The notes under the pieces are model-generated. The model searched no databases. It saw nothing but the letters and a program-made list of their open reading frames with translations, and had not been told where the DNA came from. A stretch of DNA of 15,952 nucleotides from Prasinococcaceae sp. CCMP 1430 (lineage: Eukaryota > Prasinodermophyta > Palmophyllophyceae > Prasinococcales > Prasinococcaceae): NCBI GenBank assembly GCA_013416795.1, contig RQSC01000024.1, positions 83,791 through 99,742 of the forward strand, read 5' to 3'. Positions within the stretch are counted from its first letter, which is position 1; each line of letters begins with the position of its first letter. Below, piece after piece: positions 6,501 through 15,952 of this stretch. Position numbers and translations under genes: made by a program.

Positions 6501-9500
6501 GGCGAGGTCTCGAGGGTACAGTGGCTGCCATGCTGACCACTCGTGCATGCCTCCGTCGCCTCGTACCGCGAGCGCGGCAAAGCGCATCGCGCGCGCATCC
6601 GACGATGTGCCGCCCACCGCCGAAGCGGAGAAGGCCAAGGATACAGGTGCGCTGCCGCCGGGAGGGAGGGGCGCTTGCATGCCTGCCACAGGTGTGGGAC
6701 GCCCCGCGCCCACCAGGATGTCTTCTTCCGTGGTGTAGGGAGCCAGGGCGACCCAGAGGGACACGCCGGTCGCATTGCGAATCCACGCGGATGCTGCAAG
6801 CGACACACCGTTTTCACCCTGCAGCACCCCCCCGCTGTCGCCTGGCGCAACTGTGGGCCCGCTGAGCAGCCGCAGGGTGAGGTTCTTGGGCGCGAGGGCA
6901 GGTGCCTCCATCCCTAGTCCCTGGGTGACACCTGTCGCGAGCTTGCCAATGGCCGTGCCAGCCTTGCCAACCATCCCACTCACGATTTCCCTGCTGCCGC
7001 TTGCCAATGCGTCTCTGGTGCGGCCGCGCGAGTCGGTGCGCGCTCCCTGCGCGCGCGCGTCTGCATGCGCTGCGCGCGTCTCGAACACGGTGATATGGGC
7101 GGCCGGACGCCTCGTCCCTCGCCGCAGCCTCAGGAGCGATGGGCGAACGATTACCGCCTGTGAAGGCTCGAATCCTGCCAGGGTGACTGACAGGTACGTG
7201 TCCGATTGCGCCGGTGTGGAGTGGCTGTGGTGCACCTCCCCAGCGCCCAATCGCCGCCTCTCCAGAACCACCCTGGCCCCCATGCCGCACCGGACCTCGA
7301 TGTCCACAGCGCACGGGAGGAGGTTCTCGAGGCGCAGAGGCGCACACAGTATCACTGTGGCGGGAGCACCGAGTGTGCGCGAGAGCGCGACGCCGTCACT
7401 TGGCGTTACGCCCCCGAAAGGAGGCCCGAGAGTGGCGCTGTCAGCCACGATCGACTCGACATGCACCACGTCAGGATGGCTCTGCGCTGACTCTTCTTCG
7501 CGCTCGCTGCTTCCGCTCAAAGATGGGGCGGACGGCACTGCGCGATCCGCTCTTTCAGCAGCGTGCTCCTCTTGCGCGATGCGCCTACAATTGTGCATGT
7601 GGCGACTGGGTGGCATGGACTCGTTGCTCACGTATCGACGGAAATCCTGCAGTCGAAGGAACTCCTGGCCTGCAGCTGCAAAATTCGTCCTCAGCCACAA
7701 GAGCAACTTGATGAGCTCCTTTGCCAGAGACCTGTCCATGACGAAGCGAAGACCCGGATGGTCCCTGGTAGCGCCGTCCATGCCAAGCACGAGGACGTGC
7801 ACCTTGGGTTCGGGCGTGAGCACGGTGCGCGCGGCCTTCGCGGGGATTTTGAGAGGCGCTTTCACAAACGTTTTCGCGCGTTCGCTTGCGAGTCTTGAGC
7901 TGTGAGTGTACCCGACGAAGTCGCTCAGGGTGGAGAAGTCTTCGGGCGCATCCTCGAGCTGGGTGTCACTCACATCCCGCAGATCGACCCTGGTGACCGC
8001 GCTGTGGGCGCTCAAACGGACGCGGCGGGAATGCGTGTCGACACATGACGTCAGATGTCTGCATCATCGCGGTGAACGCTATCAGAAGTCAAAATCAAAA
8101 CGCGCAGCGCACCTTGCAGCAGAGGATGACGGCAGCGCCGGTGTGAATGCGTCGCTGGGAGCGAAGTAGAAAGCTTTGTTGGTCACCACATAGTAGCCCG
8201 CAGTGTGGGGACACATTTGTGCGACCTGCGGGCTGCGCTTGCCCGTGCCTCTGTGTATGGTCTCGCTGACCCTCCGACGCAGCCTCGTGGACAGGCCGGC
8301 GGGCGTGGCGGCCAGGCCGCCTGACGCAGGATGCGAGCTTGCACGCCTAATTGGGGGTTCAAGCGCACTTGATTGTTTGACGCCGCTTGGGCCTGGCATG
8401 GCGTGCTGCTTGGCGTGCAGCAACTTGAGTCGATGGTGCTCCAACAGTCCCTTGTGCTGATGACTCGGTGCTGCCGCCACGCCGATGGCCAGCACGCGTT
8501 CGTCGTCCGCGAGATTACAGACGCGCCTTGCGTCCTCCAGGGTCACATCTACACCGACGGCCTCCGCGCATAGCGTCTCTTCTCGAGCAGTGTCGAGCCC
8601 GATCTCCGCGCTGGACAAGCCCGAGTCGTTCAGTGCGTAGGCATGGCCGGGTGCGAGATGAATGCGCATACCCTCTATCAGATGAGGCGGTACGGCCGTC
8701 GCTTCGCCCGGCCGGAGAACGCCCAGATCAACGAGGCTGCGCGTCTCGTCAGGCGGCGAAGTCCGGGAGTCTGCTGCAGACAATGCTGTCCACACGTCCT
8801 CCTCCTCGTCGGAGGCGCGCTGTCTGCAGGCTTCCAAGGCAGCCAGGGCGTCGTCGCGCACCGATCCCGATCTGAAATTTCGCAGCCTGAGGACCGCCTG
8901 GTCGAAGCACTCGATGACGAGCGCCTTCGGCCCGAGGAAAGACCCTCCTCTGCTGGAAACCTCTGACACAGACTGTGCAGGGATCACCCTCGGCTTAAAG
9001 CCCGGCAGGTACGATGAGAAGCACACGAAGGTGCGCGTGATGTGCAGCAGGCCCTGCGCGAGGCTCAGGCGGCCCAGATCCTCCCCGCAGCTGAACCAAT
9101 CTACAAGTGCTTCGTCCTTTGGTAAGCCGTGCCCGTGATATGCAGAGAGTGATGCCTTGTCCGCCTTGTTAGCCCCCTTGTTGCCAGCCAGCGTCCGTTG
9201 ACTCTGCAGCCGCTCGCTCGGCTGCCGAATGTCGTGGCTGCTTTCACGCGCGCTACTCTCTGCCGTCGTTGCCCCGAGGTTCGTGGAAGTGCGCCGAAGC
9301 AGGACAGCTCTCCGCGCGTCGGAAGCGCTCGCTTTCGTGCCTTCCTCGACGCGCTCCACGAAAATGCGGCAAGGGTAAGCACATGTGTTGACGACACAAA
9401 GCCTGGAGAGCACTGACACGACCAAGTGATCGCTTCTCACGCGCGCAGACACCGTGAGCTCGCCTGTGCCCCGGCGCCCCGTGGCCGGCAGCAGTCTGAC

Positions 9501-12500
9501 CATGGTACTGCCTGTCACCTTGCACAGGATCCGTTTGCACTCCTTGAAGCCGACCGCCTCGATGTCTAGGGCTCTGGTGCTCGCGGCATTCAGGGTGTCA
9601 TTCCGCGAATACGACGCGCCAAAACCTGCCTTGAGGAGGGCTGCGTGGGGTACATTGCCAGACTCGAGAGGTTGAATCAACACAGCGGATCCAGCGGCCG
9701 CGCCCGACGCTTTCACGCGAATGGGAACGCCGGCGTAATTCTGCACGACTGTGGTGCAAAACAGCGAGGCTGCGAGCGCACGCGTTTTGGCCCGCTCCTC
9801 TTGTTCCGTGGCGGGAAGCGAGGAGGCCTCGCGCCGCGCCCTGTACTCCGTCGTCCAACTATTCAGCGCGCGCGTGATCGCGCTGAGCGCTGGCTGGTAC
9901 AAATTCACGTCGAGCACCCCCGCGGACACCGAGAGGCTTGTTGACAGGGTTTCGCCAGCAAGATCGCGCGCAGAATCGGCGCGCCCTGGAGGTTCTTCCC
10001 CCGGGACTGACGGCACGCTTGTCCACTCGCCGCCATCTGGTACACCGGCTAGGTGTCTCCTAGACTGCACTCCAGCTTGCTCAGCCGAGCCAGAGTACGT
10101 CCGTTGCCCAGATAGCGTGAGGGTCACCGGTTCCAGAATAGGCTCCCAGAGCGCTTGCGCGCTATTGAGCATCCAAATTGACAGCACGCCGGTAGTTGCG
10201 CCAACGGTACTCACCGTACCTACCCTCGTCCCTCGGACCAGGGGCTCAGCGCTGGGCGCGCCCTTCTGCCCGACGACCTCCGTCTCATAGGCCAGACCCA
10301 GCAGAGGCACGGCCCGTCCACGCGAGTCGTCCACGACAACAATCTTGATTCCTGGTGTGTTCACCGCAACCTCTGTGCGGCTCGCCAGGTCAATAGCACG
10401 TTTGGGAAGCGCGCGCTCCTCGATGACGTCGGCGTCATCGCTGCCAATGAGCACTTCTCGTTTTGCTTTTGACTCTTGAATACTTTGGATGATCTGTGCC
10501 TCGGTTGCCTTTGTGGCTGCTTCGGCCGCCTCAATGCTAGCGAGCATTCCAGCGAAACTGATGGACACGTACAGGGGCTGCAGTTCAACCTTGCAGGTGA
10601 CCCGTCTCGTTGCCTCGTCGATCGAAACACGAACGCCGGCGCCTGTCGGCTGGAGGATGGTGATATCGTTGATGGCGTCATGCTCCGATGGACGAACGAA
10701 AACCTCAAAGTCGACTGCTTCAAAGTTGACCGAGCTGATGCCTCCTCCAGTGTTGTAGTTCAAGGCCAGCGCCGCCCTTGAGCAAAGTGCGGCGCCCGTT
10801 GCCACATCCTCGACAAAAAGCGTCAGGCCTGATACTGTGACGCTGATGTTCGTTGTGAACGACAGACTCGGCGTGCGCACACGCGTCGGCGGCTTGCTCC
10901 ATTGGCTGAGAGCGAGCACGACCATGGGATCCAGCCGGAACAGCACAGGTGCGACAATCATCTGCATCCTGGAGCGTTCGGAGTCCGACTCGTACAGCAA
11001 GAACATCGCCCTATCGCCTTGAGAGTCATTGGGACCAGCTGCAAACGCACTGGGGCACTCGATCATCGGCACACGCGCACCGCTGACGTCGCGAGCGTCG
11101 ACGCGCCGACCGCTGGCTCGGCCAAGTCCGACGAGGACGGTATGCTCGATGTCGCTATGTCCAACGTGCACGTCGAGACCGACGCCTGCAAGATCGCAAA
11201 GGGCTACGTCCTTGTGCCGCAGGATCGCGGACAGCCTGCCAATGCGGACATTCACGTGGTAGTCCAGCTCCCCCGACACGGAATCTGCTTCAGCGGAGGC
11301 CCCCGTGCTGGCTTTTCTGGTGGAAGGGCGCTGCACCACTGCAGCAGGAGAGTGCGCGGACGGCTCGTCCTCAACGGTACCGGCCCCAGACTCGCCTCCC
11401 TCGAGCAGGTCAGCCCAGACCGACGACGGTTCGGTAAAATTGAGCTGCGACACTATCAACACGGTGTCAAAGCACTCGTCATTGGCCTCCAGGCTGAGTC
11501 GCTCGCTCACAACCTCCACCTCAATCGCTGCCGGCGCCATATTGACGCCGACGGGTGTCGCGGCTGCCCTGCGCGAGGCCATCGCACTGTAATTGACTCC
11601 CACGCACCCGGCAATGTCGACATCGTCCAGCATTGGAATGCCGCTTCGAGGATGCCACCACTGCTCGTCCGCGTCCAGCACGTCCAGCGCGCTCAGGCGC
11701 AGGCCTGCGATGTCAATGCTGATTTGTATGCCACCGCGCTCATCTGGCTCGCTCACCACTACAACGTGAGACGCGCGACCTGTGAGCGCCCGTCCTGACT
11801 CAGTGTTCTGAGGCAACGCGATGAGGGGATCGTTGACGCGCACCGACACGCGGGATTTGAACTCGTCCTGGGCTGCCACCGTTTTGGCAGCCTCGGCGGC
11901 CGCCTCCGCTACAGCGTCCACAGTTGGTTTCAGGAAGGTCCAGAAGGCCGGGTCCAAGAAGAATGCGGTAACATCGAGGATGAAGCGGTTGAGATACACA
12001 ACGCGAACGCCGTGAATGACCATTTCGACCAAGCAGTCCATGTTTGTGTTGGATCTCGCCTTGGCGCGCTCATCGCCGAGCAGGGTCATTTCGAAAGTCG
12101 CTAGGACGCCATCGTCTGCCTCGCCGATCGGCGACAAAAGGGTGCGCCACACTTCGGCGCGTCGGTCACCGTCGATCACCACGAGATTGTTGGCGCGCAC
12201 CCAGAGCTTCGTGTCGCCCTCCCGCTTCTCAGCACTCGCACTCACGCCGCTGAGATCAAAGACGCCCATCGCGGGCCCGGTGCCGGCGCGAAGCGCCAGA
12301 ATGACCGCACCACATTCAAAATGGACTCTCCACGACGCAAGGGCAGTCGGCATGCTTGCGCTGCGGTCATCGCCAGCTTCAACGTAGACTCGAGTGTCGC
12401 CTCCACCGCCATCGCCGGGGCGTGGTCGCTTAGCCCCATCATCTATGGCAACAGTGCTCGCCTCAGAGAAGTTGGCCTCCATCGAAGGAACGCGCGAGCT

Positions 12501-15500
12501 CGCGATGGCACTTGCCCCGCCCGTGGATTCCATGGCTGCCTCCGTGGCGTGTGTGACGGCTCGCGCCACGGCGCCAATCGTCGCCATGCATGCGTGCACC
12601 TCGACGCACTCCATCAGCACCTCGACCTTCGCGTCCGCTCCTATTTCCGCACGCGCGCGCGCGTCATTTCCCAGCGCAAATGACACTGACACCAACGCGG
12701 ACTCGTCCGTGCGTAGCTTGGATTCAATCAGCGCTCTGCTGCATTCATTTGCCGGCTGCTTGCCTGCCGCAATACACCGTGTCACATCCTCCGTAGTCCA
12801 GCTGGCAGCCAGCAGGTCAGCCAAGCGTACGCTTGCAATCGAAGCTCCCACGCGCGTCTCTGCGTTGCTGTGGACCACCTCGAGGTCGCCTGCCCCGACC
12901 AGTAGCGCCACATACGGGGTGCTCACGTCCGCGTGCGCGCCCGACAACAGCACCCCCAGCCCCTCCATTCGAAGTGACAGCAGAAACGCAGGTCTGCGCC
13001 GCACAATTTCGCCCTCATAGTCGTCTTCTTCTTGGTGGGCATCCGTGGTCGAGCCCACGCTGGCCGCACGGCATTCGGCATCGTAAAAGTCGCTCGAGGA
13101 CTCGGTAGAGTCACCGGCAGGCACGAGGAGTCCGAGCGCGGTCTCAGCAAGCTCAACATCCGTAGCGGAGAGCTCTGCAGCGCGCGCGAATTCCGAGGGG
13201 CCGCTGTACCGGGTGCGACCACCGGTGGCCTTGGCGCCGGTTGCCACCTGCACTGCCGACGTGTTGCCTGTCCAGGCCGCATCCTGTTCGACTGCGCTCC
13301 CGAACGAGAGCGAGGCAACGGCCCCATCTACTGTCTTTATAGCCTTGATCAAGTTGCCCTCGCCCAAGCTCAGCTTGAGCTCGCCGAGCGTGCCGCTCAC
13401 TCGATACCGCGCGGCAGAGATAGCGGCGTCTTGAAGCACGTGCTTCTCGAGGGTGAGCGTGAGGTTCGATGGGCGCAGTATGTGGTGCTGCACCGTCTCA
13501 AACATGCGAGCAATGTCTGCTGAAGTGATGCGTCCTGCGTCCTCTACCACGTCAGCCGACGTGCACATGGCCAGCTGGGCTGACTGCACGCTGAGGGTGA
13601 CACTGTCATACACCTCGATGTCACCACTGTCGAGCGGGGACGTCTCCTCGGTCACCATGGACGAGACCGCGGAGATCGTTCCGAGCTCCATTGCGACGAA
13701 GGGTGTCGTCGCGTCGGTGGCGTCGCGCGGCACGACGAGCAGAGGCGAGGCCAGTCTCAGGCTGAGCTGAATCTGCATGCGGCTATTCAGCGCATCAACC
13801 AGCTGCGCTGCGGTGCGCCGCTCGATGCTCGCAGCTCGCTGCGCAGCTGCACGACCTGCCGACGCGAGCACGCTGCTCTCCGCTTCGCTGAGGGGGGGGC
13901 TGAACGCTTGCGCCAACGTGGAGATCATGGCGCCTGACCATATGAATGCGACAGCCGGCACGAAAGCGTCGATGGCAACGTCCGGCTTGCTCTCGCGCGT
14001 GTCGGTGGTCACGGCAAGCACAAACTCCTGCTCGACGTGATCCTCCGTCTCGATGTGGCTACAAACTCGTGGAAACGCCGAATGAGGGGTGATGCAGTCG
14101 ACGACGCCAAAAATGCCAGAACGCAGCGTAAACAAAGTGCGGGGGCCTTGTAGCTCAAGGCACGAAGTCACGTCAGCAATGTGCACGTCCATGATTGCGT
14201 TGCCCTGGGCACCAGCCTTGTGGAGGACCAACATTTGCGCACCGCCAATGGTCGCACGGAATCTTAAGGTCGTGCCCGTGGCCGCATCCCCGCTGGGCGG
14301 CTCATCTGAGTCTGAGGCACTCAGCTCGAGCGCATCGACAACGTCGAGAAGCTCCTCACGCACTTGCTGCGCTTCCGTCTTCTTGTCGGCCACGGCTCCT
14401 TGAGCAGGCTGGCCTGTGAGCCAACCGAACCACGTCCGCCGCTGAGGCTGCTGCCCACCTGCTGCGGCGTCTTGCTGTGCACCCTCGCCCTCTTCTGTCG
14501 GAGCCGCAGCGAGCGAACGAGTCCCCGCGGAGTCGTCCGCCCCTGGTTGCGCCTGTCGCTCGCGAACTGCTTTGATCGCCCGGCTGCGATACAGAATTAT
14601 GTCCGAAACGCTCAGTTCGCTCTCGAGCTCCACGAGTATGGCCGAATCATCGAGCTCCAGCTCGCCATCGAGCACGCGCAGGTACTCTTCGATGTACCTG
14701 AGACGAGTTTCGCGCCGTTTCATGAGCGCCTCGAAGGACCATCGACGAGTCTCCTGCTGAACGCGGCGACGCGCACACGCGCAAGCAAACTTCCATCGGG
14801 CGCGTGAACTTGCCACGTGCCACGTGTTCGTGTCAGGAAGGTTGGAGCCCATCCGGCGAACCTTGGCTGCAGCGGCGGGACCGAGAAGCGCCTCGCGCAG
14901 GTCGTCGTACTGCGCAGCGCTCGCACGCTGAGACGCTGTGGCCACGAGGCGAAGCGCCGCATGGTGCTGATCTGCGCCCAGCCTCAGTGTCAACGCGGGC
15001 AGCTCGCACTTGAGGTCGGCGTTAGGCATGCTCCCCGCAGCAGCCGCGCGCGAGAGCGCGCCCAACGGTGGCATCGACGCGCGCATCTCCGCGCTCAGGT
15101 CACGCACGAGCGCGCCTTGCTCGCACTCGCTCGCCCAGTCGCCCATGATTGCCTCCCACTGCTCGTCCGACAGCTGGTCCCACCGCAGCGCCGCAGGAGC
15201 GCGCGGAAGCAAGAACACGGACAGGTTGTCCAGAGCTACCAGCTTGTAGATGGGCGCCTTGAGGTCGCGGTCAAATATCATCTCACTGAAGGTGCCGTCA
15301 ACGGTATGGAAGCGCATGCCATCCATGGCCGCGCCAAGACGCACGCCAAGGGTTTCGTCCGTGTATGCGACGTGCACCTTGCCAATCGAAACGACGAGGT
15401 TGCGTAGGATGAGAGGCCCGAGCCTGCTGAAGAGCCCGCCCTTCTTGCTGCCACCATCCTCGTCGTGGTCCGAATGCGCCCTCCCCTCGCCGTCGCCGTC

Positions 15501-15905
15501 GGGCGAGGACGCGCGCGCGTGCTCCTGGAGCCACGCCCTGTGGCGCTCCCGCAGCGTGTCGAAGTGAGCCTCCACCGCAGCGCGCTTCGCCGCGAGCAGC
15601 GCGTGCGGGTCGTAGTCCCTGCCCTCGCTGGGGCGCATGAGCACGTACAGCGAGTCAATCACGACCTCGACGGGCTGCCGGCCGAGCGCGCGCCAGGGCA
15701 CCTTGAGGCGCAGCTCGCCCAGCGTGCCATGCACAACAGCGACACCAGGCAGCGCTCCCTCAGGCACGGCGCCCTTCTTGAGCCTCAGCCCCTTCAAGCG
15801 CACGTCTCCGCGCCAGACACCCAGCTCGACGGCCTTCCTGTCGAGGCCATCGACGAACGGCAGCGAGCGGCTCAAAAAGTTCGCGAGCGCCTGCTCCAGC
15901 ACCAT
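3225..15905 (-). CDS. VPS13: VPS13-family bridge-like lipid transfer protein
   Basis: Exons 15905-8113, 8010-5787, 5650-3843 and 3693-3225 join in frame to 4097 residues plus TGA. VPS13 proteins form long hydrophobic grooves that carry bulk glycerolipid between membranes at contact sites. The start MVLEQALANFLSRSL matches the chorein N-terminus, and the ATG has G at -3 and +4. In order: chorein (1-115); R-rich helix and YIEEYL block (about 370-412); beta-groove repeats; FFAT-like motif (939-945); WEPILEP (about 1919); VAB repeats with conserved Asn at 2056, 2173, 2827, 3010 and 3170; an APT1-like part (about 3290); VPS13_C/ATG2_C-like segments (3610-3742, 3857-3924); and a PH-like end (about 3975-4097). 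Three PH/GRAM-like modules are inserted between these. The length is at the long end for the family. The gene is complete, with only 47 bp of leader in the window. No frameshifts are seen. The exact acceptor of intron 1 is ambiguous by 9 or 21 bp. Confidence 0.92.
3694..3842 (-). other. VPS13 intron 3 (149 bp)
   Basis: Donor CGACG|GTATGT at 3843/3842, the best consensus of the three. Acceptor CTCTCCCTTTAG| at 3695-3694 has a good pyrimidine tract. The split codon CG|G gives Arg. A CTGAC branch-site candidate has its A at 3750, 56 nt upstream of the acceptor. Splicing places the PH-like C-terminal exon in frame. Confidence 0.88.
3896..4840 (-). other. VPS13_C / ATG2_C-like segments
   Basis: Residues 3610-3742 (GVGLSLIDRDAREIAYMRL, KLQLDNQLL, FEEISLGIGAPVSIALD) match the conserved block with 'I.LI......E..Y..L' and 'QIDNQL'. 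Residues 3857-3924 contain SMRLPGFVARNVFATP and SRHYTRSAMYRGARVAATSL, corresponding to the 'L.L......VF......L...HY' and YKVLGS motifs at the acceptor-membrane end. The expected 'DFLGNPVGL' and later Gly-rich motifs are not visible. Confidence 0.7.
5111..5428 (-). other. GRAM-like module 3 (residues 3414-3519)
   Basis: FDVPHEERLIEAYKATWI, RGTLFITPHMGLFDS, DAIPLEDVASVRSY, GEVRVSMRG, RMYVSVPK and a helix AAGCAQLLRSCAQR match GRAM strand order. It follows the APT1-like block (PYAVQNRLW...PWQVVPADHSVAYC) and intron 2, and precedes RTVTFATTTYDLEWEE, so it seems inserted within the APT1/pre-VPS13_C part. Confidence 0.7.
5651..5786 (-). other. VPS13 intron 2 (136 bp)
   Basis: Donor ATTGAG|GTGCGT at 5787/5786. 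Acceptor ACCAAAG| at 5652-5651. The phase is 0 on both sides. A CTTAC branch-site candidate has its A at 5695, 44 nt from the acceptor, followed by a CT-rich stretch. A second phase-compatible acceptor, GCGGAG|GTG, ends at 5639 and would drop four residues. Confidence 0.8.
6906..6992 (-). other. Gly/Ala-rich amphipathic segment (residues 2938-2966)
   Basis: REIVSGMVGKAGTAIGKLA followed by TGVTQGLG. It resembles the Gly-spaced amphipathic helices that VPS13 proteins usually carry near the C-terminus (the Dbl-homology-like stretch), but lies between VAB blocks here. It could touch membrane; this is inference. Confidence 0.35.
7686..8537 (-). other. PH-like module 2, split by intron 1 (residues 2457-2706)
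   Basis: Starts EDARRVCNLADDERVLAIG, has a long basic, Ser/Pro-rich loop, then GYYVVTNKAFYFA, RVDLRDVSDTQ, KVHVLVLGMDG, LRFVMD and a helix KELIKLLLWLRTNF. The strand pattern and closing helix fit a PH/GRAM fold with a disordered insertion. Family assignment is from pattern only, weaker than for module 1. Confidence 0.55.
8011..8112 (-). other. VPS13 intron 1 (102 bp, three possible acceptors)
   Basis: Donor GCAAG|GTGCGC at 8113/8112. Reading through meets an in-frame TGA at 8082-8084. Possible acceptors are TTTGAG| (8011), CCACAG| (8002) and CACCAG| (7990). All three restore the same phase (2), and they differ by 3 and 7 residues. A CTGAC branch-site candidate has its A at 8051. The PH-like strand-helix pattern continues across the junction, which supports splicing here. 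Confidence 0.8.
8823..9125 (-). other. GRAM-like module 1 (residues 2261-2361)
   Basis: LPKDEALVDWFSC, then GLLHITRTFVCFSSYLPGF and RVIPAQSVSEV, then an ALVIECFD-AVLRLRNF pair and a helix DDALAALEACRQR. This is the strand order and the signature of GRAM domains ('E.L...F.C...G.LyiT...CFyS...... iPl..i..v'). Sequence on either side (VNTCAYPCRIFVE before, GVLRPGEATAVPPHL after) reads as two halves of one VAB repeat. Confidence 0.75.
13071..13091 (-). other. FFAT-like VAP-binding motif DFYDAEC (residues 939-945)
   Basis: The heptad DFYDAEC follows a Ser/acidic stretch (DSTESSS) in a low-complexity loop. It fits the FFAT core (acidic, aromatic, any, D, A, any, acidic or variant). Known human VPS13 FFAT motifs also end in Cys and lie at a comparable distance from the N-terminus. 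FFAT motifs bind the MSP domain of ER VAP proteins. The upstream serines could allow phospho-control; that is inference. Confidence 0.6.
15561..15905 (-). other. Chorein_N domain of VPS13 (residues 1-115)
   Basis: Begins MVLEQALANFLSRSL, then LGVWRGDVRLKGLRLK, a PG-V..GTLGELRLKVPWR segment and VVIDSLYVLMRP. This is the family pattern (hydrophobic start, W-G-D, LxLK, IPW, L-x-L-Y-L). In known VPS13 proteins this end caps the groove at the donor membrane, usually the ER. Confidence 0.93.
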
Positions 15906-15952
15906 CCCGACGGCGCCGCGCGCCGCGCGCCGGCGGCCCGCTGGCGCGCGGC
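15906..15952 (-). other. Visible 5' leader of the VPS13 gene
   Basis: Only 47 bases upstream of the start codon are present, nearly all G and C. No upstream ATG or promoter element is seen. The context GTCGGGATGG is favourable for initiation. Confidence 0.5.

Larger units (their letters stand above)
6206..9760 (-). other. VAB / SHR-BD adaptor-binding region, interrupted
   Basis: Five repeat-like blocks are visible, each with a conserved Asn in an 'N-x-x-x-x-P/G' setting: VVQNYAGVPIRV (N2056), CVVNTCAYPCRIF (N2173), LRLENLLPCAVDIEV (N2827), AWIRNATGVSLWV (N3010) and VVRNAVGGVTLEV (N3170). Known VAB domains have six such repeats and bind PxP adaptor motifs. Here a GRAM-like module interrupts the second block and a PH-like module precedes the third. 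Intron 1 lies inside this span. Confidence 0.7.

Noticed and set aside
6775-7905. 376-codon plus-strand open frame opposite VPS13 exon 2
   Set aside because: It lies antisense to conserved VAB coding sequence, and its product is Arg/Ser/Pro-rich without motifs.
10902-11798. 298-codon plus-strand open frame opposite VPS13 exon 1
   Set aside because: Antisense to the VPS13 rod. His/Arg-rich, with no domain.

Overview
This window reads as nuclear DNA of a GC-rich photosynthetic eukaryote (an alga). Three things point that way: a plant/algal-type lycopene beta-cyclase, a giant VPS13-family protein (eukaryote-only), and short GT-AG introns with CTNAC-type branch sites. The GC-rich composition and few introns would fit several algal lineages (haptophyte/pavlovophyte, pelagophyte, red alga, mamiellophyte and others). 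I cannot choose between them from the sequence.

Layout: positions 1-1485 hold no protein gene I can support. This is a repeat-rich upstream region with a GC hairpin, C-rich and G-rich quadruplex-type tracts, a duplicated ~26-bp module, a CTCTGT/CTCCGT microsatellite, a pure CG run and two small perfect hairpins close to the next gene. Positions 1486-3066 (+) encode a single-exon lycopene beta-cyclase (LCYB). Its N-terminus is uncertain because the reading frame is open upstream to 1264 without an ATG. A 158-bp gap (3067-3224) separates it from a convergent gene.

Positions 15905-3225 (-) encode one complete VPS13-like bridge lipid-transfer protein. I assemble it from four exons (15905-8113, 8010-5787, 5650-3843, 3693-3225). 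The three introns all keep frame, giving 4097 residues. It has the chorein N-terminus, a long repeating beta-groove rod, a VAB (adaptor-binding) region with conserved Asn positions, an APT1-like segment, an ATG2_C/VPS13_C-like segment and a C-terminal PH-like end.

The most interesting observation is that three extra PH/GRAM-like modules appear to be nested inside the VAB and APT1 regions of this VPS13. A FFAT-like motif (DFYDAEC) also lies in a predicted loop near where animal VPS13A/C carry theirs. Together these suggest a lipid bridge anchored to the ER through VAP and carrying several added membrane- or lipid-reading modules. The two genes are not obviously linked in function: one makes beta-carotene in the plastid, the other moves bulk lipid at membrane contact sites.
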